Source: a virus
Direction: 5' to 3' (one strand)
Virus record (IMG/VR): IMGVR_UViG_3300034524_000011
Span: 1 to 64,000 of that record
Length of the DNA: 64,000 nt
Below are positions 34,229-41,446 of the stretch, piece after piece. Position numbers and translations under genes: made by a program. Within the stretch, counting starts at the first letter, position 1; every line of letters begins with the position of its first letter. The notes below the pieces were generated by a model. It did not search any database, had not been told where the DNA came from, and saw only the letters and a list, made by a program, of their open reading frames with translations.

Positions 34229-34684
34229 ATGGATAAAAATATTTATTTTCCAGATTGGTTAACGGCAAATATAATGATAAGATCATTTTTAAAACAGTTT
34301 GGAGTATATGCATGGAATTATGAGGATGAGCCAACAAGGCTAAATGTAACGTTCCTTCCGCCTGGAATTTTCTATACAGTCCCAGAGGAAGATAGAGAAT
34401 TATTCGTAAGAATATACAACATTTTTTCAAATTGGGTTCAATCCAAAACTAATTTTAAATCAGCCATTGAAAAATATGTATATTCTCCAATGGTAGAAGA
34501 TGTCAAAAAGAGAATTGAACATACAATTCAAAGCATTATGTACAACTACGAAAAAAAGAGCGGAATTGAAATGAAAATATATCTTGCTGCATGCTTTGGA
34601 ATAGAGCCAGCATTCATATTACCTAAAGAGTTATTAGAAGAACTGAACAGAGCAGCTGGCAGTATTCAAAGGGAGGTGAAGTAA
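34229..34684 (+). CDS. Hypothetical AT-rich protein
   Basis: 151 residues, helical, with aromatic residues (YFPDWLTANIMIRSF). It follows the preceding gene closely and shares its AT-rich composition. No family recognised. Confidence 0.6.
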   Translation: MDKNIYFPDWLTANIMIRSFLKQFGVYAWNYEDEPTRLNVTFLPPGIFYTVPEEDRELFVRIYNIFSNWVQSKTNFKSAIEKYVYSPMVEDVKKRIEHTIQSIMYNYEKKSGIEMKIYLAACFGIEPAFILPKELLEELNRAAGSIQREVK

Positions 34685-35014
34685 ATGAGTGACACGAGTA
34701 TGATTAAAAAGTGGCAATATTATGCCGTTCATGCAAAGAAGAAAAGAATCAGGAAGAAATACAGGAATAAACTTAACAATCACATGCTTAAGCTAATCGA
34801 GTTTATATCGGTTAAAAAGAAACTGGAAGAAAAAACAACGGTTGACATCGATGTACAAGGCATGACGAGAGTAGATAAATTCAAGGTCAGGCTGCCAGAC
34901 GGTAGGATAGTCACACACCCAGCCTTCATACGTGACGGGAAGGAGATAGACTGCATTTATATCGGATCTCCAGTTTATGGGGAAGAAATGATGGAAATGG
35001 TAAAACAACGGTAA
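34685..35014 (+). CDS. Hypothetical basic protein
   Basis: 109 residues, SD GGGAGGTGAAG. A lysine/arginine-rich helical half (KKKRIRKKYRNKLNNHMLK) precedes a beta half (VRLPDGRIVTHPAFIRDGKE). Could bind nucleic acid; this is a guess from charge. Confidence 0.6.
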   Translation: MSDTSMIKKWQYYAVHAKKKRIRKKYRNKLNNHMLKLIEFISVKKKLEEKTTVDIDVQGMTRVDKFKVRLPDGRIVTHPAFIRDGKEIDCIYIGSPVYGEEMMEMVKQR

Positions 35015-35116
35015 AAAGAAGGCGCCATGCCAGGTGGAATTCCCATAACTACCAAAAGAAATTTTAATTAAACTGTAAAGCCTTACCAAAGCAGAAAGAG
35101 GAGGAATTGAACTAAA

Positions 35117-35410
35117 ATGGCAGCATACGGTAGGCCACTAAAAGGAAAAACAAGGCGCGTACCAATTACCGTACACGTATTAATAGGTATGCTTGATATT
35201 ATAGATGAGTATGTCAATGAAAGATACCAACAGCAAAAAGGATATTCACGTTCTGATTTTTATAATGAGGCGGCCAAATTTTACCTTGAACATTTGGGAA
35301 GATTGCCAGAAAGAAATGATGAGCGTACCAAAATCGTACCAAAAAAAATTGAAGAGAGAAATAAATATGATAATAAAGATAATATTAATAATATAAATGA
35401 GCAAAAATAA
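35117..35410 (+). CDS. Ribbon-helix-helix-like protein next to att region
   Basis: 97 residues, SD GAGGAGG. GRPLKGKTRRVPITVHVLIGMLDIIDEY followed by SRSDFYNEAAKFYLEHL fits a beta strand then two helices, as in Arc/CopG-type DNA binders. The C-terminus is asparagine-rich and lies over one pair of the 11-bp putative integrase arm repeats. It may act in regulation or as a recombination directionality factor. Confidence 0.6.
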   Translation: MAAYGRPLKGKTRRVPITVHVLIGMLDIIDEYVNERYQQQKGYSRSDFYNEAAKFYLEHLGRLPERNDERTKIVPKKIEERNKYDNKDNINNINEQK

Positions 35411-35535
35411 GGTGAAATAGCATAAAAAACTTTTCTACAATCGAGTGGGAATAACAGCAAAAAATCCGGAAACCAGCATGAAACCTGGTATTCCGGATTT
35501 AATTTTTATGAAATCGTACCAAAAGCGTACCACTT
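35323..35535 (+). other. Putative attachment-site region with paired 11-bp arm-type repeats
   Basis: Two head-to-tail pairs of an 11-mer: GCGTACCAAAA and TCGTACCAAAA at 35323-35344, and TCGTACCAAAA and GCGTACCACTT at 35514-35535. They flank about 170 bp next to the integrase stop codon, the normal position for attP or a prophage junction. The core crossover site cannot be named without an attB sequence. Confidence 0.55.
35462..35500. terminator. Bidirectional terminator between cassette and integrase
   Basis: AAATCCGGAAACCAG pairs with CTGGTATTCCGGATTT around a CATGAAAC loop (one bulged base). T-rich on both sides, between two converging genes. Confidence 0.85.
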
Positions 35536-35556
35536 TTAATTTTTTGACCCTTTTTT

Positions 35557-36708
35557 CTAATTTTTTGAGATTTCTTTTTCTACTTTTTCGAGATCCAAAA
35601 CGACTGCAGAAGGACTTTCATTTTTGATGGTAGCATGCCGATTTAGATCAGCAGCAACCTGCTCCATCTTGTTTGGATACAGATGTGCATAGGTAGACAT
35701 GGCCACCTCGACAGTATCGCCCAGGCGCTCGGCCACAGCCACGATGGAATAACCCAGCTCAACCAGCAAGGCAGCATGAGAATGACGGAGATCATGAACG
35801 CGGATCCGTTTCACGCCGGCAGCCTTGGCCGCCTCATTGAGAGCACGCCCCAGAGTTCCCTTCTGGAAGTAGAATATACGGTCGTGCTCGTCGATATCAT
35901 ACAGAGCATTGATATACCGCATGACCTCATCATAGAGGAAATCAGGCATTGAGACATCCCGGTAACTGTTGTCGGTTTTAGGAGGCCCGTTCTTATCCTG
36001 GCCTTTGCGCCGGTGGTGAGTTTTTTCAATGCGGGCAATCTTTGAGGGAAGGATATCGGCAGGCTGCAGAGCGAGGCACTCGCCTTCACGGAGGCCCAGC
36101 CAGTACATGAGCATAAAGGCAACACGGAAGCTCCAGTTTGTGACGTAAGCCATGGCCTGGTTAAATTCAGACAAGGTCCAGAATTTCATCTTCCCGGCCT
36201 TCTTTTTACCCATGAAGCCGGCAGGATGGCACGGATTAGACTTCAGGTTATAGAACTTAACCGCATAATTGAAAATGGCCGACAGCCGGCTATTTAACGA
36301 CCGGATATAGGTTTCAGAATACTTTTTACCGGTCCGAGGATTTATGGCAGACATGACGGTGTTCTGCCAGTTCCGGATCGTCACGGCGTCAATTTCATTC
36401 ACCGGGAGCTCACCAAAGTAAGGGAGCAGCCACTTGTCGATGATGGAATCCTGCGTGCCCTGCGTACCTTCCCGGACACGATGCTCGGCGTCGGCCCGGT
36501 ACAATTCCACCAGGGAGGCAAACGACATTTCACAGTTCCGGCTATTCTTCAGGAGAAACTCACGCTCGAATGCCTGGGCATCCGACTTTTTATCGAACCC
36601 TTCTTTTTTCTTTTTTCGCCTCTTGCCGGTCCAATCAGTATACCAGAAGGCGGCGTACCATTTTTTAGCTCCACTTTTAGTTTCGTACTTATAGACAGGC
36701 AATCGCAT
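35557..36708 (-). CDS. int: Tyrosine site-specific integrase
   Basis: 383 residues. An N-terminal arm-binding domain (KYETKSGAKKWYAAFWYTDWTGKRRK) is followed by a core-binding domain and the catalytic domain with LGLREGE (first Arg), KTDNSYR, HDLRH (H305, R308) and tyrosine Y340 in MSTYAHLYP. It carries out integration at att. The gene is preceded on its own strand by a terminator, so it is separate from the repressor operon. The ATG lies just after a GGGGG run. Confidence 0.96.
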   Translation of the reverse strand: MRLPVYKYETKSGAKKWYAAFWYTDWTGKRRKKKKEGFDKKSDAQAFEREFLLKNSRNCEMSFASLVELYRADAEHRVREGTQGTQDSIIDKWLLPYFGELPVNEIDAVTIRNWQNTVMSAINPRTGKKYSETYIRSLNSRLSAIFNYAVKFYNLKSNPCHPAGFMGKKKAGKMKFWTLSEFNQAMAYVTNWSFRVAFMLMYWLGLREGECLALQPADILPSKIARIEKTHHRRKGQDKNGPPKTDNSYRDVSMPDFLYDEVMRYINALYDIDEHDRIFYFQKGTLGRALNEAAKAAGVKRIRVHDLRHSHAALLVELGYSIVAVAERLGDTVEVAMSTYAHLYPNKMEQVAADLNRHATIKNESPSAVVLDLEKVEKEISKN

Positions 36709-36725
36709 ACCCCCTTTTACAAAAG

Positions 36726-36749
36726 CCCCGGCCAGGAAGCAGGCCAGGG
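36726..36749 (-). terminator. Terminator after repressor operon
   Basis: On the minus strand CCCTGGCC pairs with GGCCGGGG around an 8-base loop, followed by CTTTTG. It lies between the PH-like gene and int. Confidence 0.7.
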
Positions 36750-36767
36750 TTTAATTTTTCCCGAAGT

Positions 36768-37112
36768 TTATTCAGCTGCAGAGCCAGCCAGGACGTTATT
36801 AAAAGCAATTTCCCACTCAAGATATTTAGTAACCGCAAACTTGTACACTTCGCCGGCCTTCGTTTCAATCACAAGGACGTTATTGCTGAAGCCATGCTTC
36901 CCACGAGAGACACCTTTTATATCTTCCAAAGGGATCTCGAATTCATAATCGCCCTGCGTAAGGTTAACCAGGGCCCCGATGGCAATAATCTTTGAGAGTT
37001 TATGTCGGGAATAAATAAACCGACGGTTTGTCAGGATCCCGCGCCCGTTTTGCACGTTAAAAGCGCCTTTTACCCTATTAGCAAGGCCTTCCATGATGAT
37101 TTTTTCCTGCAT
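36768..37112 (-). CDS. Bacterial PH/GRAM-like domain protein in lysogeny operon
   Basis: 114 residues. RGILTNRRFIYSRHKLSKII and IPLEDIKGVSRGKHGFSNNVLVIETKAG are typical of bacterial PH/GRAM-like folds (a beta barrel capped by a helix). Third gene of the cI operon, so probably expressed in the prophage state. An immunity or superinfection role is possible; none is shown. Confidence 0.7.
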   Translation of the reverse strand: MQEKIIMEGLANRVKGAFNVQNGRGILTNRRFIYSRHKLSKIIAIGALVNLTQGDYEFEIPLEDIKGVSRGKHGFSNNVLVIETKAGEVYKFAVTKYLEWEIAFNNVLAGSAAE

Positions 37113-37123
37113 TTCACCACCCC

Positions 37124-37699
37124 CTAAAGATCAGGAAACAATTCCTTCAAATACTCATAGTTTGCAGGAGACAGAGCCCGTGAAGTCAGAACACCCTGGA
37201 GCCAGAGCTCCATCCGGTTCTTGCGGCCACGCTCCGTTTTTAGCTGCGAAGCCTCTTCCCACGCGTGATCATAGGCACGCTTAAGGGCAGCATTAAATAT
37301 CTGATCACGACGAGATCTGATATCCCGCAGCTGCGCTTTAAAATCATTTTGAGCCAGGCCGGCCAAAGCAAGATCAGCGTCCGAGGCCGACGCCAGCTGC
37401 TCCAGGAAATATTCCGCAGCAAAGAAACATGTAATAAACTGCTGAAAAACGAGAGAGGAACTCGCAGCATTAGAGAACTTCACAAAGGCTTCATAAACCC
37501 TTACAAGCCGGTGTTCCAGGAAGGATTCGTCCACCCAGGCAACAGCACACCGGCAACCATCATGTAGCGGAGGCTCCAGGACAGAATGCCCCGCAATTTC
37601 AAAAACCTCATCAATCCTCACGGCCGTGCCTTCCAGTTTAGCACAAAGCGAACAGGTGCAATCGTCGGCCGATGAAGACCACACCTTAAACATACCCAT
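37124..37699 (-). CDS. MuF-like small protein in lysogeny operon
   Basis: 191 residues from ATG 37699 (AGGAGG seven bases upstream). The N-terminus KVWSSSADDCTCSLCAKLEG through HDGCRCAVAWVDE closely mirrors the metal-binding core of the MuF head protein of this phage (KVWSTAADEGVCSICGALDG, HPRCRC). The rest is helical and unrelated to head proteins. It is transcribed with the repressor, away from all head genes. Its function is unknown. A modulator of MuF proteins is one possibility. Confidence 0.75.
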   Translation of the reverse strand: MGMFKVWSSSADDCTCSLCAKLEGTAVRIDEVFEIAGHSVLEPPLHDGCRCAVAWVDESFLEHRLVRVYEAFVKFSNAASSSLVFQQFITCFFAAEYFLEQLASASDADLALAGLAQNDFKAQLRDIRSRRDQIFNAALKRAYDHAWEEASQLKTERGRKNRMELWLQGVLTSRALSPANYEYLKELFPDL

Positions 37700-37750
37700 G
37701 ACCACCCTCCTCTCAATCCCAGAAGATAAAGTACCGCCGTAATTCGCGCT

Positions 37751-38167
37751 TTAAGCTTTCTCTTTGAAATCAACAACAGGCTCGGAGGACTTGATCTCTT
37801 CGAGCGTTTTCAACATGTCAATATATTCTGCGGCCTTCTCCTTTGCTTCAGGGGAAAGACTTTCAATTTTTTTAATAAGTTCTTTGTCGCCAGACGAAAT
37901 CGCCTCGGCCATCTTCGGCTTTGACTTCGACGTACCACATTTTGAGGATCTGGCTCGACCCATTTCATCGGATAGTCCCAGGATGAAATCGGCGGAGACG
38001 TCATAAAGCTCGATAAGAGCCCTAAGCGTTTCAGGGTCGGGTGTGGTTGCGTTATTCTCGTAGCGAGAAAGGGACTTATTGCTCAAGTTAATCGCCTTGT
38101 AGACATCAAGCTGAGTGAGACCTGCCCGTTCTCGAGCCATACGAAGACGTTCTCCAAAAGTGAGCAT
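37751..38167 (-). CDS. CI-like repressor (XRE family)
   Basis: 138 residues. Helix-turn-helix at about 15-40 (AGLTQLDVYKAINLSNKSLSRYE), then a linker and a helical oligomerisation tail (EKAAEYIDMLKTLEEI). No LexA-type protease domain, so induction must use another route than autocleavage. Transcribed leftward from the operator region at 38207-38300 and followed by the MuF-like and PH-like genes. Confidence 0.92.
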   Translation of the reverse strand: MLTFGERLRMARERAGLTQLDVYKAINLSNKSLSRYENNATTPDPETLRALIELYDVSADFILGLSDEMGRARSSKCGTSKSKPKMAEAISSGDKELIKKIESLSPEAKEKAAEYIDMLKTLEEIKSSEPVVDFKEKA

Positions 38168-38206
38168 AGAGACACCTCCATTCTAACATTATATAACATT
38201 CGCAGG

Positions 38207-38300
38207 TTTTGAGAAAAATATTCTCAAAAATTTAGAAATAACTATTGACTTCTCGGAAAACGAGACTTAAAATAGGATTAGAATTCTCAATAATTGAGTA
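38207..38300. promoter_or_regulatory. cI/cro switch: rightward promoter and three operators
   Basis: Three 17-bp inverted repeats: TGAGAA-N5-TTCTCA (38210-38226), TTCTCG-N5-CGAGAC (38250-38266) and TTCTCA-N5-TGAGTA (38284-38300). The rightward promoter is TTGACT (38245-38250), 17 bases, TAAAAT (38268-38273), with the middle operator filling its spacer. A possible leftward -10 (TATAAT on the minus strand) is at 38188-38193 with a poor -35. Confidence 0.85.
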
Positions 38301-38320
38301 TACGAAAGGAGGGCACTAAA

Positions 38321-38551
38321 GTGAAGCCAATGCATCAGAGACTCCGAGAATATCGGGAGAGCAAAGGCGTGACCCAAACACACATAGCCAAGAAAACTGG
38401 CAAATCCGTTCAAAGGATAAGCGCGCTGGAAATAGGCGCAATCCGGCTGACGGTCGACGAATTCGAGGAGCTTTGTGTGAATGGCTACGAAGTCAACCCT
38501 GCAATTTTTTTTACGGATCAGTTCTCTAAAAATGAGAACATCAAGCCGTAA
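38321..38551 (+). CDS. Cro-like regulator
   Basis: 76 residues. GTG start seven bases after AAAGGAGGG. Helix-turn-helix KGVTQTHIAKKTGKSVQRISALE. Divergent from cI and first gene of the early operon. A further operator overlaps its 3' end. Confidence 0.88.
   Translation: MKPMHQRLREYRESKGVTQTHIAKKTGKSVQRISALEIGAIRLTVDEFEELCVNGYEVNPAIFFTDQFSKNENIKP
38522..38538. promoter_or_regulatory. Fourth operator within cro 3' end
   Basis: TTCTCT-AAAAA-TGAGAA. A further weak half-site (TGAGAA at 38564-38569) follows. Confidence 0.75.
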
Positions 38552-38610
38552 TATCCCCAATATTGAGAATCTTTATGCATCAATTATATTGCAGGGAGGT
38601 GACCAAATAT

Positions 38611-39090
38611 ATGGCCAAAAAGGCTACGAAAGCCGCAGATAACATTTTTTACAAAGCACGAATGGAAGCAGCAGCGTGCAACGACAGATTAAGCAGCCGC
38701 GAAGGAGCAGCTGAACAGCTCGGAATTGACCGTACCAGGCTTGCACGAATAGAACTCGGTAGCCTTAACCCATATCCGGAGGAAGTTCTTTTAATGAGCG
38801 ACGCATACAACGCCCCGGAGCTGAACAACTATTTTTGTTCGAAAATGTGTCCACTCGGAAAAGAGACGATACCGACAGCAGAACTTCTTCACTTGGACAG
38901 GCTCACGATCAGGATCTTGACAGCATTGGGAAATACAGAGTTCATCCAGAGGACTATCCTCGAGATAGTGAAAGACGGGGTTATTTCAGACGATGAGCAA
39001 CCGCGGGTTGAGCAAATACTCACAGCACTTGAAAATGTCTCAAAGGCAGCATTAGAGATGAAGTTGTGGGTAGAGAAAAACTTAAGGTAA
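38611..39090 (+). CDS. XRE-family early regulator
   Basis: 159 residues from ATG 38611 (GGGAGGTGA upstream). Helix-turn-helix at about 28-50 (REGAAEQLGIDRTRLARIE), then YFCSKMCPLGK, a cysteine motif seen in a class of clostridial phage regulators, and a helical C-terminus. Confidence 0.8.
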   Translation: MAKKATKAADNIFYKARMEAAACNDRLSSREGAAEQLGIDRTRLARIELGSLNPYPEEVLLMSDAYNAPELNNYFCSKMCPLGKETIPTAELLHLDRLTIRILTALGNTEFIQRTILEIVKDGVISDDEQPRVEQILTALENVSKAALEMKLWVEKNLR

Positions 39091-39104
39091 AGGGGGTTTT
39101 AGTG

Positions 39105-39293
39105 GTGGCAACCAGCACACAAGAGAAATCGAAGTTTGTAAAAGTAGATGAAGTAGCGGAAATGCTCGAGATTTCAAAAAGCCATGCATATAAAATCATC
39201 CGGCAGCTCAACGAGGAACTGAAGAAACAAGGCAAGATCACAAACGCCGGCAGAGTTTCACGCCGGTACCTGGAGGAAAGGCTCTACTGTTGA
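39105..39293 (+). CDS. Excisionase-like winged-helix protein
   Basis: 62 residues, GTG start after AAAGGGGG. FVKVDEVAEMLEISKSHAYKIIRQLNEEL and RVSRRYLEERLY fit the MerR/excisionase helix-turn-helix family. Likely controls excision or early transcription. Confidence 0.75.
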   Translation: MATSTQEKSKFVKVDEVAEMLEISKSHAYKIIRQLNEELKKQGKITNAGRVSRRYLEERLYC

Positions 39294-39311
39294 GCTTACG
39301 GAGGACAAGCC

Positions 39312-39995
39312 ATGAAGCATTTCAGGAGAACAACAACCTTGATAATTGCCACGACAATAGTTTTCACAGGCAAAATAATGCTCGACTTGAACGCCGGAGG
39401 CCAGGAGGCACAAACCACATCCAGCGCGGTCGAGCCTGTACATACACAACAGCTCGAACCAGAGCCGACCATAGCAGCGATGATGGTAATCACTCCAAGC
39501 CCGACACCGGAACCGGAAGAGGATCCGGAACCACAGGTCAGATTTTACGACATCCCGCTTTCACGAGAGCTCCAGGAATACACCTTCAGGCTTTGCGAAG
39601 AGAACGGCCTGGATTACGAGATGGTCCTGGCATTGATGGACCAGGAGAGCGACTACCGGGAGAAGGTAATCAGCAAGACCAATGATTACGGCATCATGCA
39701 GATCAACGAGATCAACCACGAATGGCTCAAAGAGGAACTGGGAATAGACGACTTTCTGGAAGCAAAGCAGAACATTCGCGCAGGGATAAGGATCCTGGCA
39801 GAATTGACGGCAAAATACGAAGATCCGCACCTGGTATTGATGGCTTACAACTGCGGAGAGAGTGGAGCCAAAAGGCTCTGGAAACAAGGTAAAACTACGA
39901 GCGAATACAGCCGGTCGATAATGGCCAGAGCTGAAGAATTAAGAAAGGAGGCAGAGCAATGTCAACAGTATGCGGTAAATGCCAACGCCCACTAA
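39312..39995 (+). CDS. Lytic transglycosylase (SLT domain), early-region
   Basis: 227 residues. N-terminal hydrophobic anchor or signal (about 8-28), proline/glutamate linker, then a soluble lytic transglycosylase domain with ALMDQESDYR (catalytic E112), YGIMQIN and AYNCGESG. It cleaves glycan strands at the cell surface. Location in the early region next to the regulators, not with lysis or tail genes, is unusual. Confidence 0.88.
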   Translation: MKHFRRTTTLIIATTIVFTGKIMLDLNAGGQEAQTTSSAVEPVHTQQLEPEPTIAAMMVITPSPTPEPEEDPEPQVRFYDIPLSRELQEYTFRLCEENGLDYEMVLALMDQESDYREKVISKTNDYGIMQINEINHEWLKEELGIDDFLEAKQNIRAGIRILAELTAKYEDPHLVLMAYNCGESGAKRLWKQGKTTSEYSRSIMARAEELRKEAEQCQQYAVNANAH

Positions 39996-40108
39996 AAGAC
40001 CCGAAGAGCATAGAGCGCGGGTACGGGCCGGACTGCTGGAGAGAGATCAAAGCCAAGAGGGCCGAAGAGGAAGAGGCCAAAGAAAACGAAGAGGAGGCAG
40101 AGAAATGA
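39959..40108 (+). CDS. Small DUF6011-like zinc-binding protein
   Basis: 49 residues, SD AAAGGAGG, overlapping the previous gene. CGKCQRPLKDPKSIERGYGPDC is the DUF6011 cysteine pattern. Ends ATGA with the next gene. Confidence 0.75.
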   Translation: MSTVCGKCQRPLKDPKSIERGYGPDCWREIKAKRAEEEEAKENEEEAEK

Positions 40109-40395
40109 GGTCAGATTTCACCTACCACACCAGGGAAGTTAATGGGACAAGCGTCCTGGTAATCATCGATTTAGACCGAGGCGGGATGAGCGTCACCAAC
40201 AACGTAGAGGCAGTAGTTAAAAGCATAGCAGCAGAGCTCGGAGAGGACATCTACAAAAGGCCCATCATCTACAAGGACAGCATGGGGATTTATGACGGCA
40301 TAGACGGCACCAACCTGGCGAGCCCCTTCTACCACATAGGCGAGACGGACGAGGCCAGGGTAGCGGCAAAAGCAGCGGAAAGGACAAGGAGGTAG
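40105..40395 (+). CDS. Hypothetical early protein
   Basis: 96 residues, alpha-beta (SVLVIIDLDRGGMSVTNNVEAVVKSI). Coupled by ATGA. No family recognised with confidence. Confidence 0.65.
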   Translation: MRSDFTYHTREVNGTSVLVIIDLDRGGMSVTNNVEAVVKSIAAELGEDIYKRPIIYKDSMGIYDGIDGTNLASPFYHIGETDEARVAAKAAERTRR

Positions 40396-40397
40396 AC

Positions 40398-40535
40398 ATG
40401 AGTTATTTCTGGACTTGTGAGGTCTGCGGCGCCAGCCTGGATCCAGGCGAAAAGTGCGACTGCAGCAAAGAACAACAGAAAACGCCAGAACCGGCGGAAG
40501 CAAAGGGGGAAGAGGAATGCAAGAAAACAGCTTAA
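40398..40535 (+). CDS. Small cysteine-rich protein
   Basis: 45 residues with CEVCGASLDPGEKCDC, a zinc-ribbon-like half. SD AAGGAGG. Overlaps the next gene by 19 bases. Confidence 0.65.
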   Translation: MSYFWTCEVCGASLDPGEKCDCSKEQQKTPEPAEAKGEEECKKTA

Positions 40536-40774
40536 AAACCAACATCATCAAGCTGCGCTTCATCAGAAACGGCCAGCCACAGGGAAGGGAATACACCTAC
40601 TACACACCGGTAGAGGTCGCGGTAGGAGACATAGTAGAGATTGAAGCCAGGGAAGGCATAGCCAAGGGAATAGTAACCCAGGTAAACGTACCGGAGGAAG
40701 AAATAGCGCCTTTCAAGGACAGAGCAAAGTCCATCATCGGAAAGGCCCAGGTCGAGGAGGTCGCAGCGCAATGA
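40517..40774 (+). CDS. Small beta-barrel early protein
   Basis: 85 residues from ATG 40517. FIRNGQPQGREYTYYTPVEVAVGDIVEI suggests an SH3/OB-like barrel similar to the N-terminus of PriA-type proteins. Function unknown. Overlaps the next gene by four bases. Confidence 0.65.
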   Translation: MQENSLKTNIIKLRFIRNGQPQGREYTYYTPVEVAVGDIVEIEAREGIAKGIVTQVNVPEEEIAPFKDRAKSIIGKAQVEEVAAQ

Positions 40775-41070
40775 ACAACAGGATAAAGAAAAAGCCCCTT
40801 CGGTTAGGAAGGAGCATAAGAGCAGGAATCAAGATAGGAGTTCTCATTTTGACGGCCATGAGCACCGTCGAAATCGCCAAGATGGCCTGGGAGACATACC
40901 AGAGCAGGACCGGAGCTCCAGGCGGTGAGATTTTGGTATTGCCGATGATGATCCTGCTTTTTTATACAGGATGGACAGCAAGAGGAGAATGGATAGATTT
41001 CAAAAGAGCCTTTAGAGAAGCGGAAAGGAGAGAATACCATGCAAGCGACAATCCAGCTTATAAGGGATGA
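40771..41070 (+). CDS. Small membrane protein
   Basis: 99 residues with two probable membrane segments (about 19-36 and 52-68) and basic ends. No family recognised. Confidence 0.6.
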   Translation: MNNRIKKKPLRLGRSIRAGIKIGVLILTAMSTVEIAKMAWETYQSRTGAPGGEILVLPMMILLFYTGWTARGEWIDFKRAFREAERREYHASDNPAYKG

Positions 41071-41446
41071 AGCAGCCTTATTCCTTGGGAGAAGACCAAC
41101 AGATGAAGAAATGAAGTGGGCGCTTCCCAGGGCCAAGAAGAAACTCACCTGGATCATCGAGAGAGAAGGAGACGCTGACGGCATAAGACGGCAACCCTGG
41201 TACCTTGGAAAGCTGGTAGAAGAGGTAATCGTGGAAGAGGAATTCTCACAGTATACCCTTGCAAGATGCATGGAGATTGAAGCGCAGAGACAGGCTGCAG
41301 CTTCCGGGGAAAAAGAAAAAGGCCATCCTTTAACGGACGACCCAACCACGCTCCCATTATATCCCAGGGAGATGCAGTTTGTCAATCCAACCCAAAACTA
41401 TGAAACGAGGAGGATGACAAATGAAGCTGTTAACATTGAAACTTGA
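41039..41446 (+). CDS. Hypothetical early protein
   Basis: 135 residues, helical, with a proline-rich end. It overlaps the previous gene by 32 bases and the ATPase gene by 26. Confidence 0.6.
   Translation: MQATIQLIRDEAALFLGRRPTDEEMKWALPRAKKKLTWIIEREGDADGIRRQPWYLGKLVEEVIVEEEFSQYTLARCMEIEAQRQAAASGEKEKGHPLTDDPTTLPLYPREMQFVNPTQNYETRRMTNEAVNIET

Noticed and set aside
34990-35116. Possible promoter ahead of the RHH-like gene
   Set aside because: AT-rich but no convincing -35/-10 pair at proper spacing.
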